Shown piece after piece: positions 21,900-32,212 of a stretch of 64,000 nucleotides of DNA. This DNA comes from Gymnothorax reevesii (taxonomy: Eukaryota > Chordata > Actinopteri > Anguilliformes > Muraenidae): contig CM056581.1 of NCBI GenBank assembly GCA_029721435.1, positions 67,221,712-67,285,711 on the forward strand, written 5' to 3'. A program made the translations under genes and the position numbers. Every line of letters begins with the position of its first letter. Within the stretch, counting starts at the first letter, position 1. Below the pieces are notes generated by a model. That model made no database searches and was not told the DNA's origin. It was given only the letters and a program-made list of their open reading frames with translations.

Positions 21900-24566
21900 A
21901 TTAGGGCCCGTGCACCGACCGGTGCCAGGGCCCGGAACGGGTCCTGGCACCGAAGGTGCGAGGAACCTATTGTTTTTGATGGGATTTTTATTATTCTTCT
22001 TCTTCTTCTTCTTCTTCTTCTTATTATTATTATTATTATTCTGCTGCGAGAACGCATTTTTGAGGGCTTTGCCATGCACGAAAACTCACAAAAATTTGCC
22101 CACACGTCAGTCGTGGTGAAAATTGCAAAGTATTACTATTTTTGTGCTTAGACATGCCTAGGCGGCTCTATAGCGCCACCATACACGAGGCCATTTTGGA
22201 ACGCACTTGCTCGGATTCTCACGCAATTCGATTGGGCCATAGCAGTCATGATAAATTTTTTTGGTAATTTTTTTTTTAATTTTTTTGCCGCACAGGAAGT
22301 GAGCTACGAGCCATTTCCTGCGTTTTTTCAGATTTTACAAACACATTTTTGAGGGCCTTTTCATACTCGAAAACTCACCAAACTTGGCTCATAGACTAAA
22401 AATATTAAGTTCTTTGATTCGATGTCTCATTTGGCACTAAGTGTGACATGGTGGCTCTATAGCGCCCCCTAATGCATAATTGCGTTTTTGAGGGCCTCAG
22501 CATGCTCGAAAACTCACGTAACTTTGCAACGATATTAAGCCGATCATACCTTTCACTAGGCTATGAGGTTTACAGATGGATGTGGCAAGATTGCATTACA
22601 GCGCCACCTAGAATATTTCAATTAAGCAGCCCTCGCAGGGTGTTTAACATACATGTACAAAACTCGGTGGACATGTGTGCTATGCCAAGACCTAAAAAAA
22701 AGTCTCTTGGTGCCATGAACTAGACTCAACAGGAAGTCCGCCATTTTTAATTGAATTTGCAACTTTTTTTTATTTTTTGTCATTCACAGGCGTCGTACTC
22801 TAACGAACTCCTCCTAGAGATTTTATCCGATCAACTAAAAATTTGGCACAGGCCATTTAAAGACATTCTCCATGTTAAATTGCGAAGCTTTTTTGGTTTC
22901 ATCGAAAATTGTGTCCGTGGCGTTGCGGCGAATTTCGATGTTCCGCCATGAAAATGGAAGTTGCTTTTATGAGCACATGCATTGTGAGATTTGCGTGAAA
23001 CTTTACAGGCTTAATAGTAGTCTACTTCCAAATATAACTATATGTTGATATTGGATTGGGTGTGGTCAGGTGGCTCCACAGCGCCCTCTTCACACGACCA
23101 TGTTGATATAAAAGTGCTTGAATGTTCATGAAATTTGGTCTGATCATTGCATTGGTTTTTTTGGGCTATAATTATTTTTTTGACATTTTTCGGCCAAACA
23201 GGAAGTGCGCTATGAGCCATTTCCTGCGTTATTCCAAATTTTACGAACACACATTTGAAGGCTTTAGCATACTTGGAAACTTGTAAAACTTTGCAAAAAT
23301 TATATTTGTCTAATTGTCTTCAATTTGAGGCATTATGGCTCTATAGCGCCCCCAATCAGATTTTTCAAATAATTGCCTTTTTGAGGGTCTCAGCATGCTC
23401 AAAAACTCACAAAATTTGGTACAATTCTAAAGACCATCATTCCTATTACACTGATAAAAATTTACATATTGGCGTGGCAAAAATGTTATTATAGCGCCCC
23501 CTGGAAAATTTCAAAAAAGTAGCCCTCGCACCGTGGTTGACCTGCATGTATGAACTTCGGTGGACATGTGGAATATCCTGAGACCTAAAACAAAGTCCCT
23601 TGGTGCCATGACCTAGACCCAACAGGAAGTCCGCCATTTTTAATTGAAATTGCAACTTTTTTTGATTTTTTGCCATTCACAGGCGTCGTACTTTAACGAA
23701 CTCCTCCTAGAGATTTTATCCGATCAACTTAATATTTGGCAAGTAATATCCAAAGACCTTGCTGATGTTAAATTGCGAAGCTTTTTTGGATTGATGCAAC
23801 GGTGTATCCGTGGCGTCGCGGCGAATTTTGATGTCCCGCCATGAAACAGGAAATTGCTTTTACTCCCACATACTTCGTTCGATTTGCCTGAAAGTTTCCA
23901 AGCTTGATAATATTTTCCTCCAAAGTATAACTATATGCTAATATTAGATAGGGAGTGGCCAGGTGGCTCCACGACGCCCTCTAGATACGGCCATGTTAAG
24001 TTAAAAGTGCTTGAATGTTCATGAAATTTGGGGTGATCATTGCATTAGTCATTCTGGGCGATGGTTAATTTTTTGAAAATTATTGCATAAACAGGAAGTG
24101 AGCTATGAGCTATTTCCTGCGTTTTTCCAAATTTTACGAACTCATGTTTTCAGGCCTTAGAATGCTCCAAACCTTAAAAAACCTAGCAAACATTATAAAT
24201 GTCTTATTCTCTTCAATGTCATCCATCAATTGGCATTAAATATGGCATAATGGCTCAATAGTGCCCCCAGTCAGATATTTAAAAGTATTGCCTCTTTGAT
24301 CGTCTAAACATATTGGAAAATTTACAAAAATCAACACACTCATGGAGCCTGACATTATGATTACCTTGTTGTAGATTTTGCACACAGGCATGTCAAAATG
24401 GTATCGTAGCGCCCTCTAGAAAATTTTTGCACTCCCCTCAGGAAACCACAATGCACACAGTCTAGCAGTGCCCAATGGCTCTTAATGGACACCTGCTCCC
24501 ATCAAGATCTTGCTGCCACCCCAACGTGCACGAGGGGGGCGAGGGCCCTTTCAACGCTGCTTGCAG
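21900..24566. repeat. Higher-order repeat unit 3
   Basis: This is the most complete unit. It starts TTAGGGCCCGTGCACCGACC, carries a hairpin at 21921-21951 and a TTC/TTA run (about 21990-22040), and ends with CAACGCTGCTTGCAGCTTTA just before the L2-like tail. It holds both segment types at about 23085 and 23980. It can serve as the reference for orientation of the inverted pieces in units 1 and 2. Confidence 0.8.
21921..21951. repeat. Hairpin in repeat-unit head
   Basis: GGTGCCAGGGCCCG, then GAA, then CGGGTCCTGGCACC: 13 of 14 positions pair around a 3-nt loop. Unit 1 has only one side (GGTGCCAGGACCCGGACCG), so the full hairpin is present only in unit 3. Confidence 0.9.
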
Positions 24567-24675
24567 CTTTAATTTATTTTGTTTTATGTCTTGTGTTTTA
24601 TGTGTATAGCTCTGTAAAGCACTTTGTGATTTTTATCTGTGAAAAGCGCTATATAAATAAAAATTGCTTACTTAC
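24567..24675 (+). mobile_element. 3' tail of the L2-like LINE
   Basis: After the repeat block the text continues with TTTTGTTTTATGTCTTGTG, AAAGCACTTTGTGATTTTTA, GAAAAGCGCTATATAAATAA and ends with AAATTGCTTACTTACT. This is a typical L2/CR1-type 3' UTR end with a conserved stem and short direct repeats (CTTACTTACT). It has no second LINE body next to it, so I assign it to the element beginning at 10645. Confidence 0.75.
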
Positions 24676-26282
24676 TTTGCTATAAATGTCATTCACACTG
24701 CAAAATGTTAAGTTAAACTTACAAAATTTCTGCACTGTTCAAATTTTTTGTAACTTCTATATTTTTTTGATAATTTCTGTTCCAATACATTCTGGGAACT
24801 TAGTGTGGTGACGTAACTGTTAGAGTGGCGAACAGCTGTAAAAATCATAAAGAAGTCTTCTCTTAAACTTTTTATAACTACTACGGTTTTCACTCCTCAT
24901 AAATACTTTTATATCCAAGTTGTAGCAAAAGTTATGCTGGTCACAAAAATGTAACTATGCAAGCAATCGAACAGATGGTTTTGGCAGTATGAGCTGAAAA
25001 GCGACGGGAGCACAAACCGAAACTCCATTAACTCCTATATTAAATGAGACACACAATTCCAGCTGGAGACCTAAAAAACACAGTTTTATAACTTGCTCTT
25101 GTTCCCACATTTTTGGCACGACACACACAATTTTGACATATATTTGCTCAGCAGACTCTCCTCTTTAGTATGGTATCTCCATTTCCTAAATTGGACTTAC
25201 TATCTTTGAGGTAGAGGCAGTAGTATGTAAGAGACGCCTTGGCTAAAAACTCAGTTGGACCAAATGCTTTGACCATTAACTCAAATCGCTCAGCAAAATT
25301 GTGGCAGTGGTATTATGGTTCAATTTTGCCCTCTGCTGGACTTTTTCTTGGCCTCAGCATTATCATTGTTTGGATTAAGATTGATATGACCGTTAGACAA
25401 ATCTCATTCTTCTGCGTCAAACTCAGTGAAAGAATTTTCCCAAGCATAGTTTGTACAGTTGCTCAAACCAGCTCCAAGACAGCACATTTAGGGTGGCAAA
25501 GACCAGTCTTTTTGCCAGGCGGGTCCATGAGAACACATTACAGTAAAAAATTGCAAAGCAGGAAAAAATTAGACTATTCCAGTATATACAAGCAACTGTT
25601 TGCAGTAGCTAGATACAATCTTCAATATTTCTAAAACAGGCGAAATACTGGTATCAAAATGACTGTAACTGCCTTCCTTGCCAAGCCAAATGACGTACAC
25701 TTTTTCATACTCATTGAGTAGTTAAATAGTTAACGTCAGCTTGAAAGTCTAGATTATGTCATCTGCAGTGATGCCAATTTCTATACTTAAATAACACATT
25801 CTGTGCATTGCGTGTTCATGAGCTGACTAGCTAATTATAACACACAAATATAAAGGAGGCGTGAATAATATTACAACATGTGTTAACAATGTCTTGCAGC
25901 TTGCTATTTGATGAGCTATTTAGCTACCGAATACACAGTGCACAGAAATGAAAAGAGAGCCAAGAATAGTAGCATTTCACTACTTGGGGAGGTCAGCCTT
26001 GTACAGTTCAGGACTGGGGGAGACACTGACAATGAGCTATAAGCTAACAGCTGCGGCAGTCTGCTAATGTGGCCTGCCATGTTTGCTCCGCCATTAAGCT
26101 TATCTCTCAGCATGCACTGCATTGACGAAGATATGCACAGAGTCATATAGAGAGATGTATCAACCTCAATGACTCCAATTCACCATTATTTATTTATTTT
26201 TTTTTTTTTACAGCTGGGTTGAAATGGAGTAGACTTGGCCATGATGCAGCTGAAAAGTCTGAATTCCTTTAACAATTATTTT
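24676..26282. other. Unassigned DNA
   Basis: A 131-codon frame at 25239-25634 (plus) has no recognisable domain and sits in AT-rich DNA with text like TTTTGCCCTCTGCTGGA that resembles the neighbouring TAGCGCC-type repeats, so I do not call it a gene. A T-run lies at about 26199-26210. Nothing else is recognised. Confidence 0.35.
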
Positions 26283-26529
26283 CAGCTTAAAGGCCGTGTA
26301 AAGAAAAATCAGAGATTTGTTTCAAAACATATTATAAATGTTGCATATTAATTGTTAAAAACACACAAAAAGACTCATTTCTATATAGTGCTTAATTTTA
26401 GATTTAGTCGGTTGAACTGTTTCACTCTGTTTTAGTGGTTTAGGGGTTTTTTGGGCGGGCTTAAACAGGGGGCCGCATGACGCACTGCGGCCCCTACTGG
26501 CATAACTCCTCCCACGCACACTGTAACAG

Positions 26530-26537
26530 TATAAATA
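26530..26537 (+). promoter_or_regulatory. TATA box
   Basis: TATAAATA lies 100 bp upstream of the ATG at 26637, with a plausible start site near 26560 (AGCCTCTGTAGTATTCC). It would serve the THAP-containing frame. Inferred from position and sequence only. Confidence 0.5.
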
Positions 26538-26636
26538 CTTTCAGCACATAAGCCTCTGTAGTATTCCTGCTCGTTCTCGAGCCTCGAAAAGCATCAACTG
26601 ACGATAGTTTGCAGCTAGCTAGCTAACTAACAAGTC

Positions 26637-26744
26637 ATGTCTCCTCCTCGTTCGTGCATCTTTCCTGGATGCCACAGTGTGCAGGGTAGTGGCTCAGTCA
26701 GTTTATTTAAATTTCCAACGGGCGACAGCATCAGGAATTTTTAA
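26637..26744 (+). pseudogene. N-terminal half of a THAP zinc finger
   Basis: ATG at 26637 opens a 35-codon frame: RSCIFPGCHSVQ followed by SVSLFKFPTGDSIRNF and a stop. C-x4-C with a downstream L-F-x-F-P matches the start of the THAP DNA-binding domain, whose second C-x2-H pair should lie 35-50 residues later and is missing. THAP domains occur in host proteins and in transposases of the P/Galileo and Kolobok groups. The TTAA-AGGCCGTGTAAAG at 26286 could be a Kolobok-like end (TTAA target). It may be a first exon that was cut off by the boundary at about 26740, or a broken transposon copy. Confidence 0.55.
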
Positions 26745-27016
26745 AAGGCGCGGGTGTTGTGAGCAGCGCCGGTGTGTGGTGTCTGTCTCCAGGGAACCGT
26801 GTCAGCAACACAGGCAAGCAGCCAGGCGCGGACACACAGGCGCTGCGTAGATCAGCACCAAGACTATTTTGCCTGCCTTGGTATTTCCTGTGTTTTATTT
26901 TGTTCATTATTGTTAGATTGAGTCTTGATGTGTGTGTGACAGACATGTGTATTGGACAGTTACAAAAATACGGAACAAATCGCGTACCATATTGGTTCAA
27001 TATGGTGAGCAACATT

Positions 27017-27486
27017 TAGGCCCAACGCCCACTGGCCGCGAAGCGTCGCGTCAAACTCCGAATGTAGCCTTGACGCTTTTAAACGCCCAATGAAAGCGTC
27101 AGCCGCATCAGCATTGACAGAACTGTCAACACGACCGAGAAGACATGAGTGTCAATCTCAATATATTCAACAAGACAACGTTTAATTTTGAATAAAAAGA
27201 ATAAAAACCTACCGATCAAGCTTATTTTAAGTGATGACAAAGTGCGACGGTCGGGTTACTACGCACTATCCGTTATACAGGCATAATTTCCCTACTGAAT
27301 TTAGCCGTCTTGTAAATTTTGATTATGATTCGCTTTACTTCACCCAGCAGCGAATTAGCTTGTTAGCTAACTTAGCAGTGTTCTTATCGGTGTACCCTGA
27401 GTTAAGTACTGTCAAACTGTAGATCGCTAGATAACTTAAATGCTCGCAAAATAACGGATTTCCTCTCAAAAATGCGACTTGGTTAA
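27017..27486 (+). mobile_element. DNA-transposon fragment (family with ACGCCCACTGG ends)
   Basis: The left end is GGCCCAACGCCCACTGG. The part 27207-27486 matches, in opposite orientation, 44168-44455 (for example AATAACGGATTTCC and AACTTAAATGC). The element at 43922 supplies what looks like the other end. It is non-coding here; short frames are not supported. Superfamily unknown. Confidence 0.6.
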
Positions 27487-28677
27487 CCCCTTTGTGCAGA
27501 AGCCAAATTTTATGGGTTACCCACTTTAATGTTGTATAATTCAAGATTTAAGCTTCATAAAGAGGAAAGGTGTGGCTCAATTCAGAAAAGACACTTACAG
27601 AATTTAGAATTACATTGTATTTCAGTTTATTTTCATGATTTTGTAGAAAAAATGAGCTGCAAACATAAAAAATCTTCATGAGAATTCACCATTGAAATTG
27701 CAAAAAAAAAAAATTTCTGAGGATTGAAAAACTGCTGGGGCTTAAAACTATACACTTCCGGTATCATAAACTCCTTAACCACAAGTAGAATTCATCTTCA
27801 AAATTACAATCTAGATTACCTACATGCTATTAGCCAAATTATACAGCTATCCAAGTGTCTCCCCAAAGTCTCAAAATTAAGTACTGTCAAATCATAAAAA
27901 TATCATGTATTTAACACAAAAAGTTTTAAGGCATGAAATTTAATAGGAACAAATGATTTTCTGGTTGAGTTTAGTATGAATTTATCAATCTCAGTGCGGG
28001 TGAATATCAGTGGTCACCAGTAACCTCTCCAAACACAAAACATGCCTTTTCTCCATAATAAAGTTTAGAGTTTTGGCCATTTTTCTTCAAAGTTCCCCAA
28101 GCCAGCACAAACACGCATTAAATAAACAGCTTATTAAACGGTCAGAACATTCACACTGTAATGGAAGCTACCAGTCCCCTCTTCTAAGCTCACGAACCCA
28201 TTTCAACACTTATAAGGAACAAGTACAACTCATTAACTCAGTAATAACTGAATTCTGAAATATACCTTATTTTAACAGAACAGACACTCCACTTTCAGGG
28301 AACAATCCATTGCCTCCCTGGATTCAAAAGAAACGTGCAATGAACGTACCAGGGGGTCCACCCAAATGGACAGGCAGTTCGCATTTTAAACTTGGAAAAA
28401 AAAAAAAAAACCTCGGCATTCGACTTTGTTGAGTACGTATTCATTCCAAAAAAAAACCCCCAAAAAACCAAAGTAGCTGCCGCACCTTTTTCATGAATCC
28501 CTCCTCCAGAGACCGATGTATCCAGTAGCAGGAATCCTCCGGTCCTGTTTCATTCAAAATAATTCCCATTGACTGTGTCCTTATCTCATTTAAATCCTGT
28601 AAATGTAACTGAACACTTCAAGGCTAGTTTTGCAAACCTGTTTTATATAAATCGCGTCAATTTCAGCCGCGTATGTG
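27487..28677. other. Unassigned DNA
   Basis: AT-rich, with A-runs near 27703-27713 and 28396-28410. No coding domain, terminal repeat or tail is recognised. Confidence 0.4.
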
Positions 28678-29118
28678 TCAAGGATGTTTTATATTTCACT
28701 GGATATACAATTGGAAAATGGCCGCCCATTCATTTTAATGGAAATTGTTCAGTGGCGCAGCTAGCTGACGAATTCATTCATTGACGAATTCAGCGCTTCC
28801 TTATATCCACCCGAGTACTGGTGTTGATAGCCAATCACTCAATCATACACTCAGACTCTTCTGCGTAATTGTAGAGTTACACTTCATGCCCTCATGCCCT
28901 CTGACCACTGCAGACTGCACCCTGATGTACTTATGAGCAGAACGGAAAACAAAACATAGCCGCCGGTAAATGTTTAATTGTGGTTTGAGATACAATTTTA
29001 AAACAGAAATGCAATAACAAATGTTTAAAACGACTTTGACAGGGAAGTAATACTATTGATTTCAACTCAAAATCTCGGCAAAATAGTTGACTTGCTGTTG
29101 TGTGACGTTAAGGTGACA

Positions 29119-29361
29119 TTACTCAGGCGTGCGCTTCCCGAAATCACAGGTGCTAACCTCCATAGTTGGAACCACTGACTGAATTGACGAATAAATTTCT
29201 GCAACTAAGCTATTGGGAAAAGCGCCCCAGGCTCGTGTTCTCTTTAGTTCAACGTCGAATAACCACATTATCGGAGTCAGACGATTTTTGCTCGTCTGCG
29301 TGCGAATTCCATTATCTTTTCCGGATTCAAGACAATAAACCGAGCACATAACACAACGCAA
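29119..29361 (-). CDS. Unidentified 80-aa frame conserved in both foldback arms
   Basis: The minus-strand frame reads CVMCSVYCLESGKDNGIRTQ, then LTPIMWLFDVELKRTRAWGA and VVPTMEVSTCDFGKRTPE. The right arm carries an almost identical frame (35037-35285, plus) with only a few residue changes and no gap. The complementary strand is also partly open (29166-29351), so coding sense is not proven. I recognise no domain. Confidence 0.25.
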   Translation of the reverse strand: MRCVMCSVYCLESGKDNGIRTQTSKNRLTPIMWLFDVELKRTRAWGAFPNSLVAEIYSSIQSVVPTMEVSTCDFGKRTPE

Positions 29362-29485
29362 TTCACGTGCCTTATAACCGATATGTTTTAAAGTCAGGAG
29401 CTTTAAACTTTTTTCAAATCTGGTAAGCTAATTTACTTTTAGCTTACGTAACTTATAACCATTCCGTGGAGTAGCCTATAGTAAG

Positions 29486-29680
29486 ATGTGGGTCTACCGT
29501 GAAATGTTACACACGTTGTACTGCGTTATTTTTACCTTTGTTTTAAAGCTCCTTTTTTTCCTGTCCTTCCCCAGATATCTGAGCCTCTTGGAATGCACTG
29601 AACAGTTCATCCATGAATTTCGGCATGTCAGCGAACCAGAGGCCGTGCCTTTCTATCCACCCCAAAGCCCTTTCCAATAA
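29486..29680 (+). CDS. Unidentified 64-aa frame conserved in both foldback arms
   Basis: The frame reads MWVYREMLHTLYCVIFTFVL, a hydrophobic stretch, then SLLECTEQFIHEFRHVSEPE and AVPFYPP. The right arm frame 34602-34916 (minus) matches, with one in-frame codon difference and a longer C-terminus. A polypyrimidine tract plus CAG at about 29555-29574 looks like a splice acceptor, so an exon starting there is possible. The hydrophobic N-terminus could be a by-product of the T-rich tract. Confidence 0.25.
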   Translation: MWVYREMLHTLYCVIFTFVLKLLFFLSFPRYLSLLECTEQFIHEFRHVSEPEAVPFYPPQSPFQ

Positions 29681-31148
29681 AGTCTGTCTCGATTACAATT
29701 TTAATACCGTCTCTACGTTTCATTTCTAAGTGCGAGTTAACATCGATTGTATTTGTGGTGGATTTTATGATAATGGCCGGCTCTGCGAAAGTTAAGCGTT
29801 AAGCCCCTTTTGACTTTGAGTACTTGAGTTCATCTTCAAATGTTAAGCAGGGCTGGCAAAAAACAAAAACTAACAAAACACAAATAATTCTAATTCTTAT
29901 TTTATTCGCTCGCGCGTGTGTTTGTGTGCATCAGAGCATTGCAATACAATTTACTCCTCTCCAATGCTCTGTATTTGATTTTTTAAAAGTTATGTAGATT
30001 TTCTATCAATCTAAAATCATAAGTTGTAAACGGGACGGGACCCTATGGGATCACTTTTCTGTTCTGAATGTGCATATTTACGCTACCAACTGTTGCATTC
30101 TTTTAGGTCTCTTATTATCTTCGTTCAGATGAAAATCAGCCACACCGTCGAATCTACCTGCATCACTCCGGTTGATCTCAGATGCTGCTCACGAACATTA
30201 GATGTTCGGATTTAGTATACTCTGACCTCTCCACCTATCCAAAACTTTGATCTAATAAAGGCTGCACCACAAAAAATGTGTATGCATGTTCAGTGCTTTC
30301 ATGGATGTTCGGATCATGCACAAAAAAAAAAAACATTTTGGATGTCATCTGTCAAGTTGCTGAAAAGTTTCGTCGTCAAGTATGAAGGTCAGTGAATAAT
30401 TTAAGCCCGAAGAATGGTTAATAAATGGTTTGCTAAGCAGTGTTCGAACTGAATTTATGTATTGCTATAAATGCACTCATATGGACATTAGCTACGTTAG
30501 ATGCTACACAGCTGACGCATGATGCATGATGCATCAAAATACAGAAATGTGAATTGGTGTTATTCAAAGTAATGGAAATACACAACTCATTACAATGATT
30601 ACGAACTATGAAAAAGTGAGGTGAGTGTTAGCTGCGTATACGCTACTACGATATCACAACAGCGGCCTTAGCTTACTGTACATTTTGCGGCACTACATAA
30701 TGGAGTGCGGCGATCGAGTATATTACAGCCATTCATCAATTAAAATAAAATGGATAAAATATTTGCACCGTAATGCCAGCCCGCTTGACTGACTTTGCCA
30801 CATATAGAATGTTCATCACAGACGGACGGCAAGGAATGCGGATTGTTCCACCCACTTGAACAAATGGATCATGAACAAAAATAGTTATCATTTTGGATCT
30901 CATAAGTCAAGTTGCAGAAAAGTTTCGTCATCATGTATGAAGGTCGGTAAGTAATTTAACAACGAAGAATGGTTAGGCTGAAAAATGGATCGCTAAGCAG
31001 TGTTCGAAATAAATTTATACACTGCTATAAATGCACATTACGTTGCGTTAGATGCTACTCAGCTGACATGTTATGCATAACGCATCAAAATAGAGTGATG
31101 CGAATTGGTGCTATTCAAAGTAATGGAGATACTCAATGCAGTTAATGG

Positions 31149-31867
31149 TGTAAAGGACAACACTAGTCCTTGTATGTGTTTATTTTGTTTGAGTAAAGTA
31201 TATTAATGTCTCATTTACATTCTACATTCTTATTTACAAACATTAATTATTTTATTAAATTTGTTCTATTTTATATGTGCTTTAAAATAGTTGGTGTATG
31301 AAGATGTGAGTGATATTGTATGTGTGTGAATCTTGTATGGACTTGGGGTGATGAATTTTTTCCTTTGTGTGACACCGTAGCTCCACAAGAGGGAGACCTG
31401 TAAAGGTAGCCAAACAGGTGTGTGTGATTAGGAAGCTGCTTTGTTTGAGCTCAAGCTACAAAAGTTTGATCTCCAGGCTCCAGCTTATTTTATGCTATAT
31501 TTGCACACAAAAGGAGAATTTGACGCCTGTTTAAACAACAGAAGAGAAGATTATTAAACATTTTGCATCCTTGGTGAGCGCAGTGAGGTATGTTTGTTTA
31601 TCTTGCTTTGTTTGAAACATTTTATTTGTACTTGTGACTTTGTATTAATGTGAAACACAGAGTAATGAGTGTTTGATATTTTAATGTTGTATTAATGCAA
31701 AAATATGAAGATAGTACTGTGGGAACTGTATGGTGATTTGTTTGTTTTATGTTTGTACACCCAACAGTTTTCACGGTGCTAAGGTGAAGATGATTCTGCT
31801 GCAAATAAAATAAAAGACACCTTGTGCATCTGTCGAGACTCTCTTTGGGGATCCAAGGGTTGCAACA
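31149..31867. mobile_element. Solo LTR, 719 bp, in the left foldback arm
   Basis: It begins TGTAAAGG and ends GGTTGCAACA, with AATGG on both sides (31144-31148 and 31868-31872): a perfect 5-bp duplication. AAATAAAATAAAAGACACC near 31805-31820 provides poly(A)-signal-like text close to the 3' end. The right arm has the same place without the insertion (complement of GCAGTTAATGGAT near 33221-33240), which acts as an empty site. No internal genes remain. Confidence 0.9.
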
Positions 31868-32111
31868 AATGGATTTAACCATTTCATTAAAATTTTTATA
31901 AGTAAGGTGAGTGTTGGCTGCGTACATGGTTCTAGGATGTCACAACAGCGGCCTTAGCTTACTGTACATTTTCTCACGCCGCATGAAGTGCAGCAATCGG
32001 GGTGCTACATATTATTACGTATTACGACCATTCATAAATTAAAATGGCAAAAATATACTGAGCAACAAAAGAAACGCTAGTTAGCTAGTTAGTTAATGTG
32101 CTCTTATGGTT

Positions 32112-32211
32112 ACCCAGATAGCAAGCACCTCCGCTCCGGATCTGCCCTGGCTCCAGCTGATCCGGCTCAGAGCCGGGGCAAATCCGAAGCGGAAGAGCTT
32201 GCTATCTGGGT
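32112..32211. mobile_element. Palindromic MITE, 100 bp
   Basis: It starts ACCCAGATAGCAAGC and ends GCTTGCTATCTGGGT, a perfect 15-bp terminal inverted repeat, with more imperfect pairing inside (CTCCGGATCTGCCC / GGGGCAAATCCGAAG). It is flanked by T on the left and A on the right, giving a TA-like context. The right arm of the foldback lacks it. Confidence 0.85.
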
Positions 32212-32212
32212 A

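Larger units (their letters stand above)
16516..24566. repeat. Three-unit higher-order tandem repeat block (TAGCGCC repeats)
   Basis: About 8 kb consists of three tandem units (16516-19325, 19326-21899, 21900-24566), each about 2.6-2.8 kb. Unit heads start AGGGCCCGAGCACC or AGGGCCCGTGCACC with a TTC-rich run, then ATTCTGCTGCGAGAACGCAT. Unit ends read CAACGCTGCTTGCAGCTTT. Inside, smaller segments recur, marked by TCTATAGCGCCCCC, GGTGGCTCCACAGCGCCC, CAGGAAGTGAGCTATGAGCC and CATTTCCTGCGTT. It sits in the 3' UTR of the L2-like LINE with ATTTATT on both sides. Short open frames across it are by-products. The repeat family is widespread in fish as I recall, but I cannot name it with certainty. Confidence 0.85.
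10645..24675 (+). mobile_element. L2-like LINE, split into five pieces by nested insertions
   Basis: Five plus-strand pieces join in order into one 5'-truncated LINE: 10645-11302 (endonuclease), 12738-13018 (linker), 14250-14951 (reverse transcriptase), 15752-16515 (post-RT domain and start of the 3' UTR) and 24567-24675 (3' UTR tail). Removing the insertions restores continuous text at each junction: for example KQWLHDNY at 14951 continues as YLQLNSTKTETLIIAPE at 15757. The tail reads AGCACTTTGTGATTTTTATC then GCGCTATATAAATAAA, typical of L2/CR1-type 3' ends. The interrupting elements are listed separately. Confidence 0.85.
28893..31148 (+). repeat. Left arm of the foldback
   Basis: It contains tandem-like repeats: the segment TCAAGTTGCTGAAAAGTTTC...GCAGTGTTCGAACTGAATTT at 30350-30470 recurs at 30908-31020, and GGTGAGTGTTAGCTGCGTA at 30619 recurs at 31907. 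It ends in GCAGTTAATGG, followed directly by the solo LTR. Two short frames are conserved in the right arm: 29119-29361 (minus) and 29486-29680 (plus). Their function is unknown. Confidence 0.85.

Noticed and set aside
16516..24566. CRISPR-like array or coding tandem repeat
   Set aside because: The repeats are 0.3-2.7 kb, imperfect, AT-rich and within a vertebrate LINE. They have no short direct repeat and unique spacer pattern, and no long frame survives.
25239..25634. 131-codon plus-strand frame as a possible gene
   Set aside because: No domain, no start or splice context, and the DNA resembles neighbouring repeat text. Frames of this length are expected by chance in a window this size.
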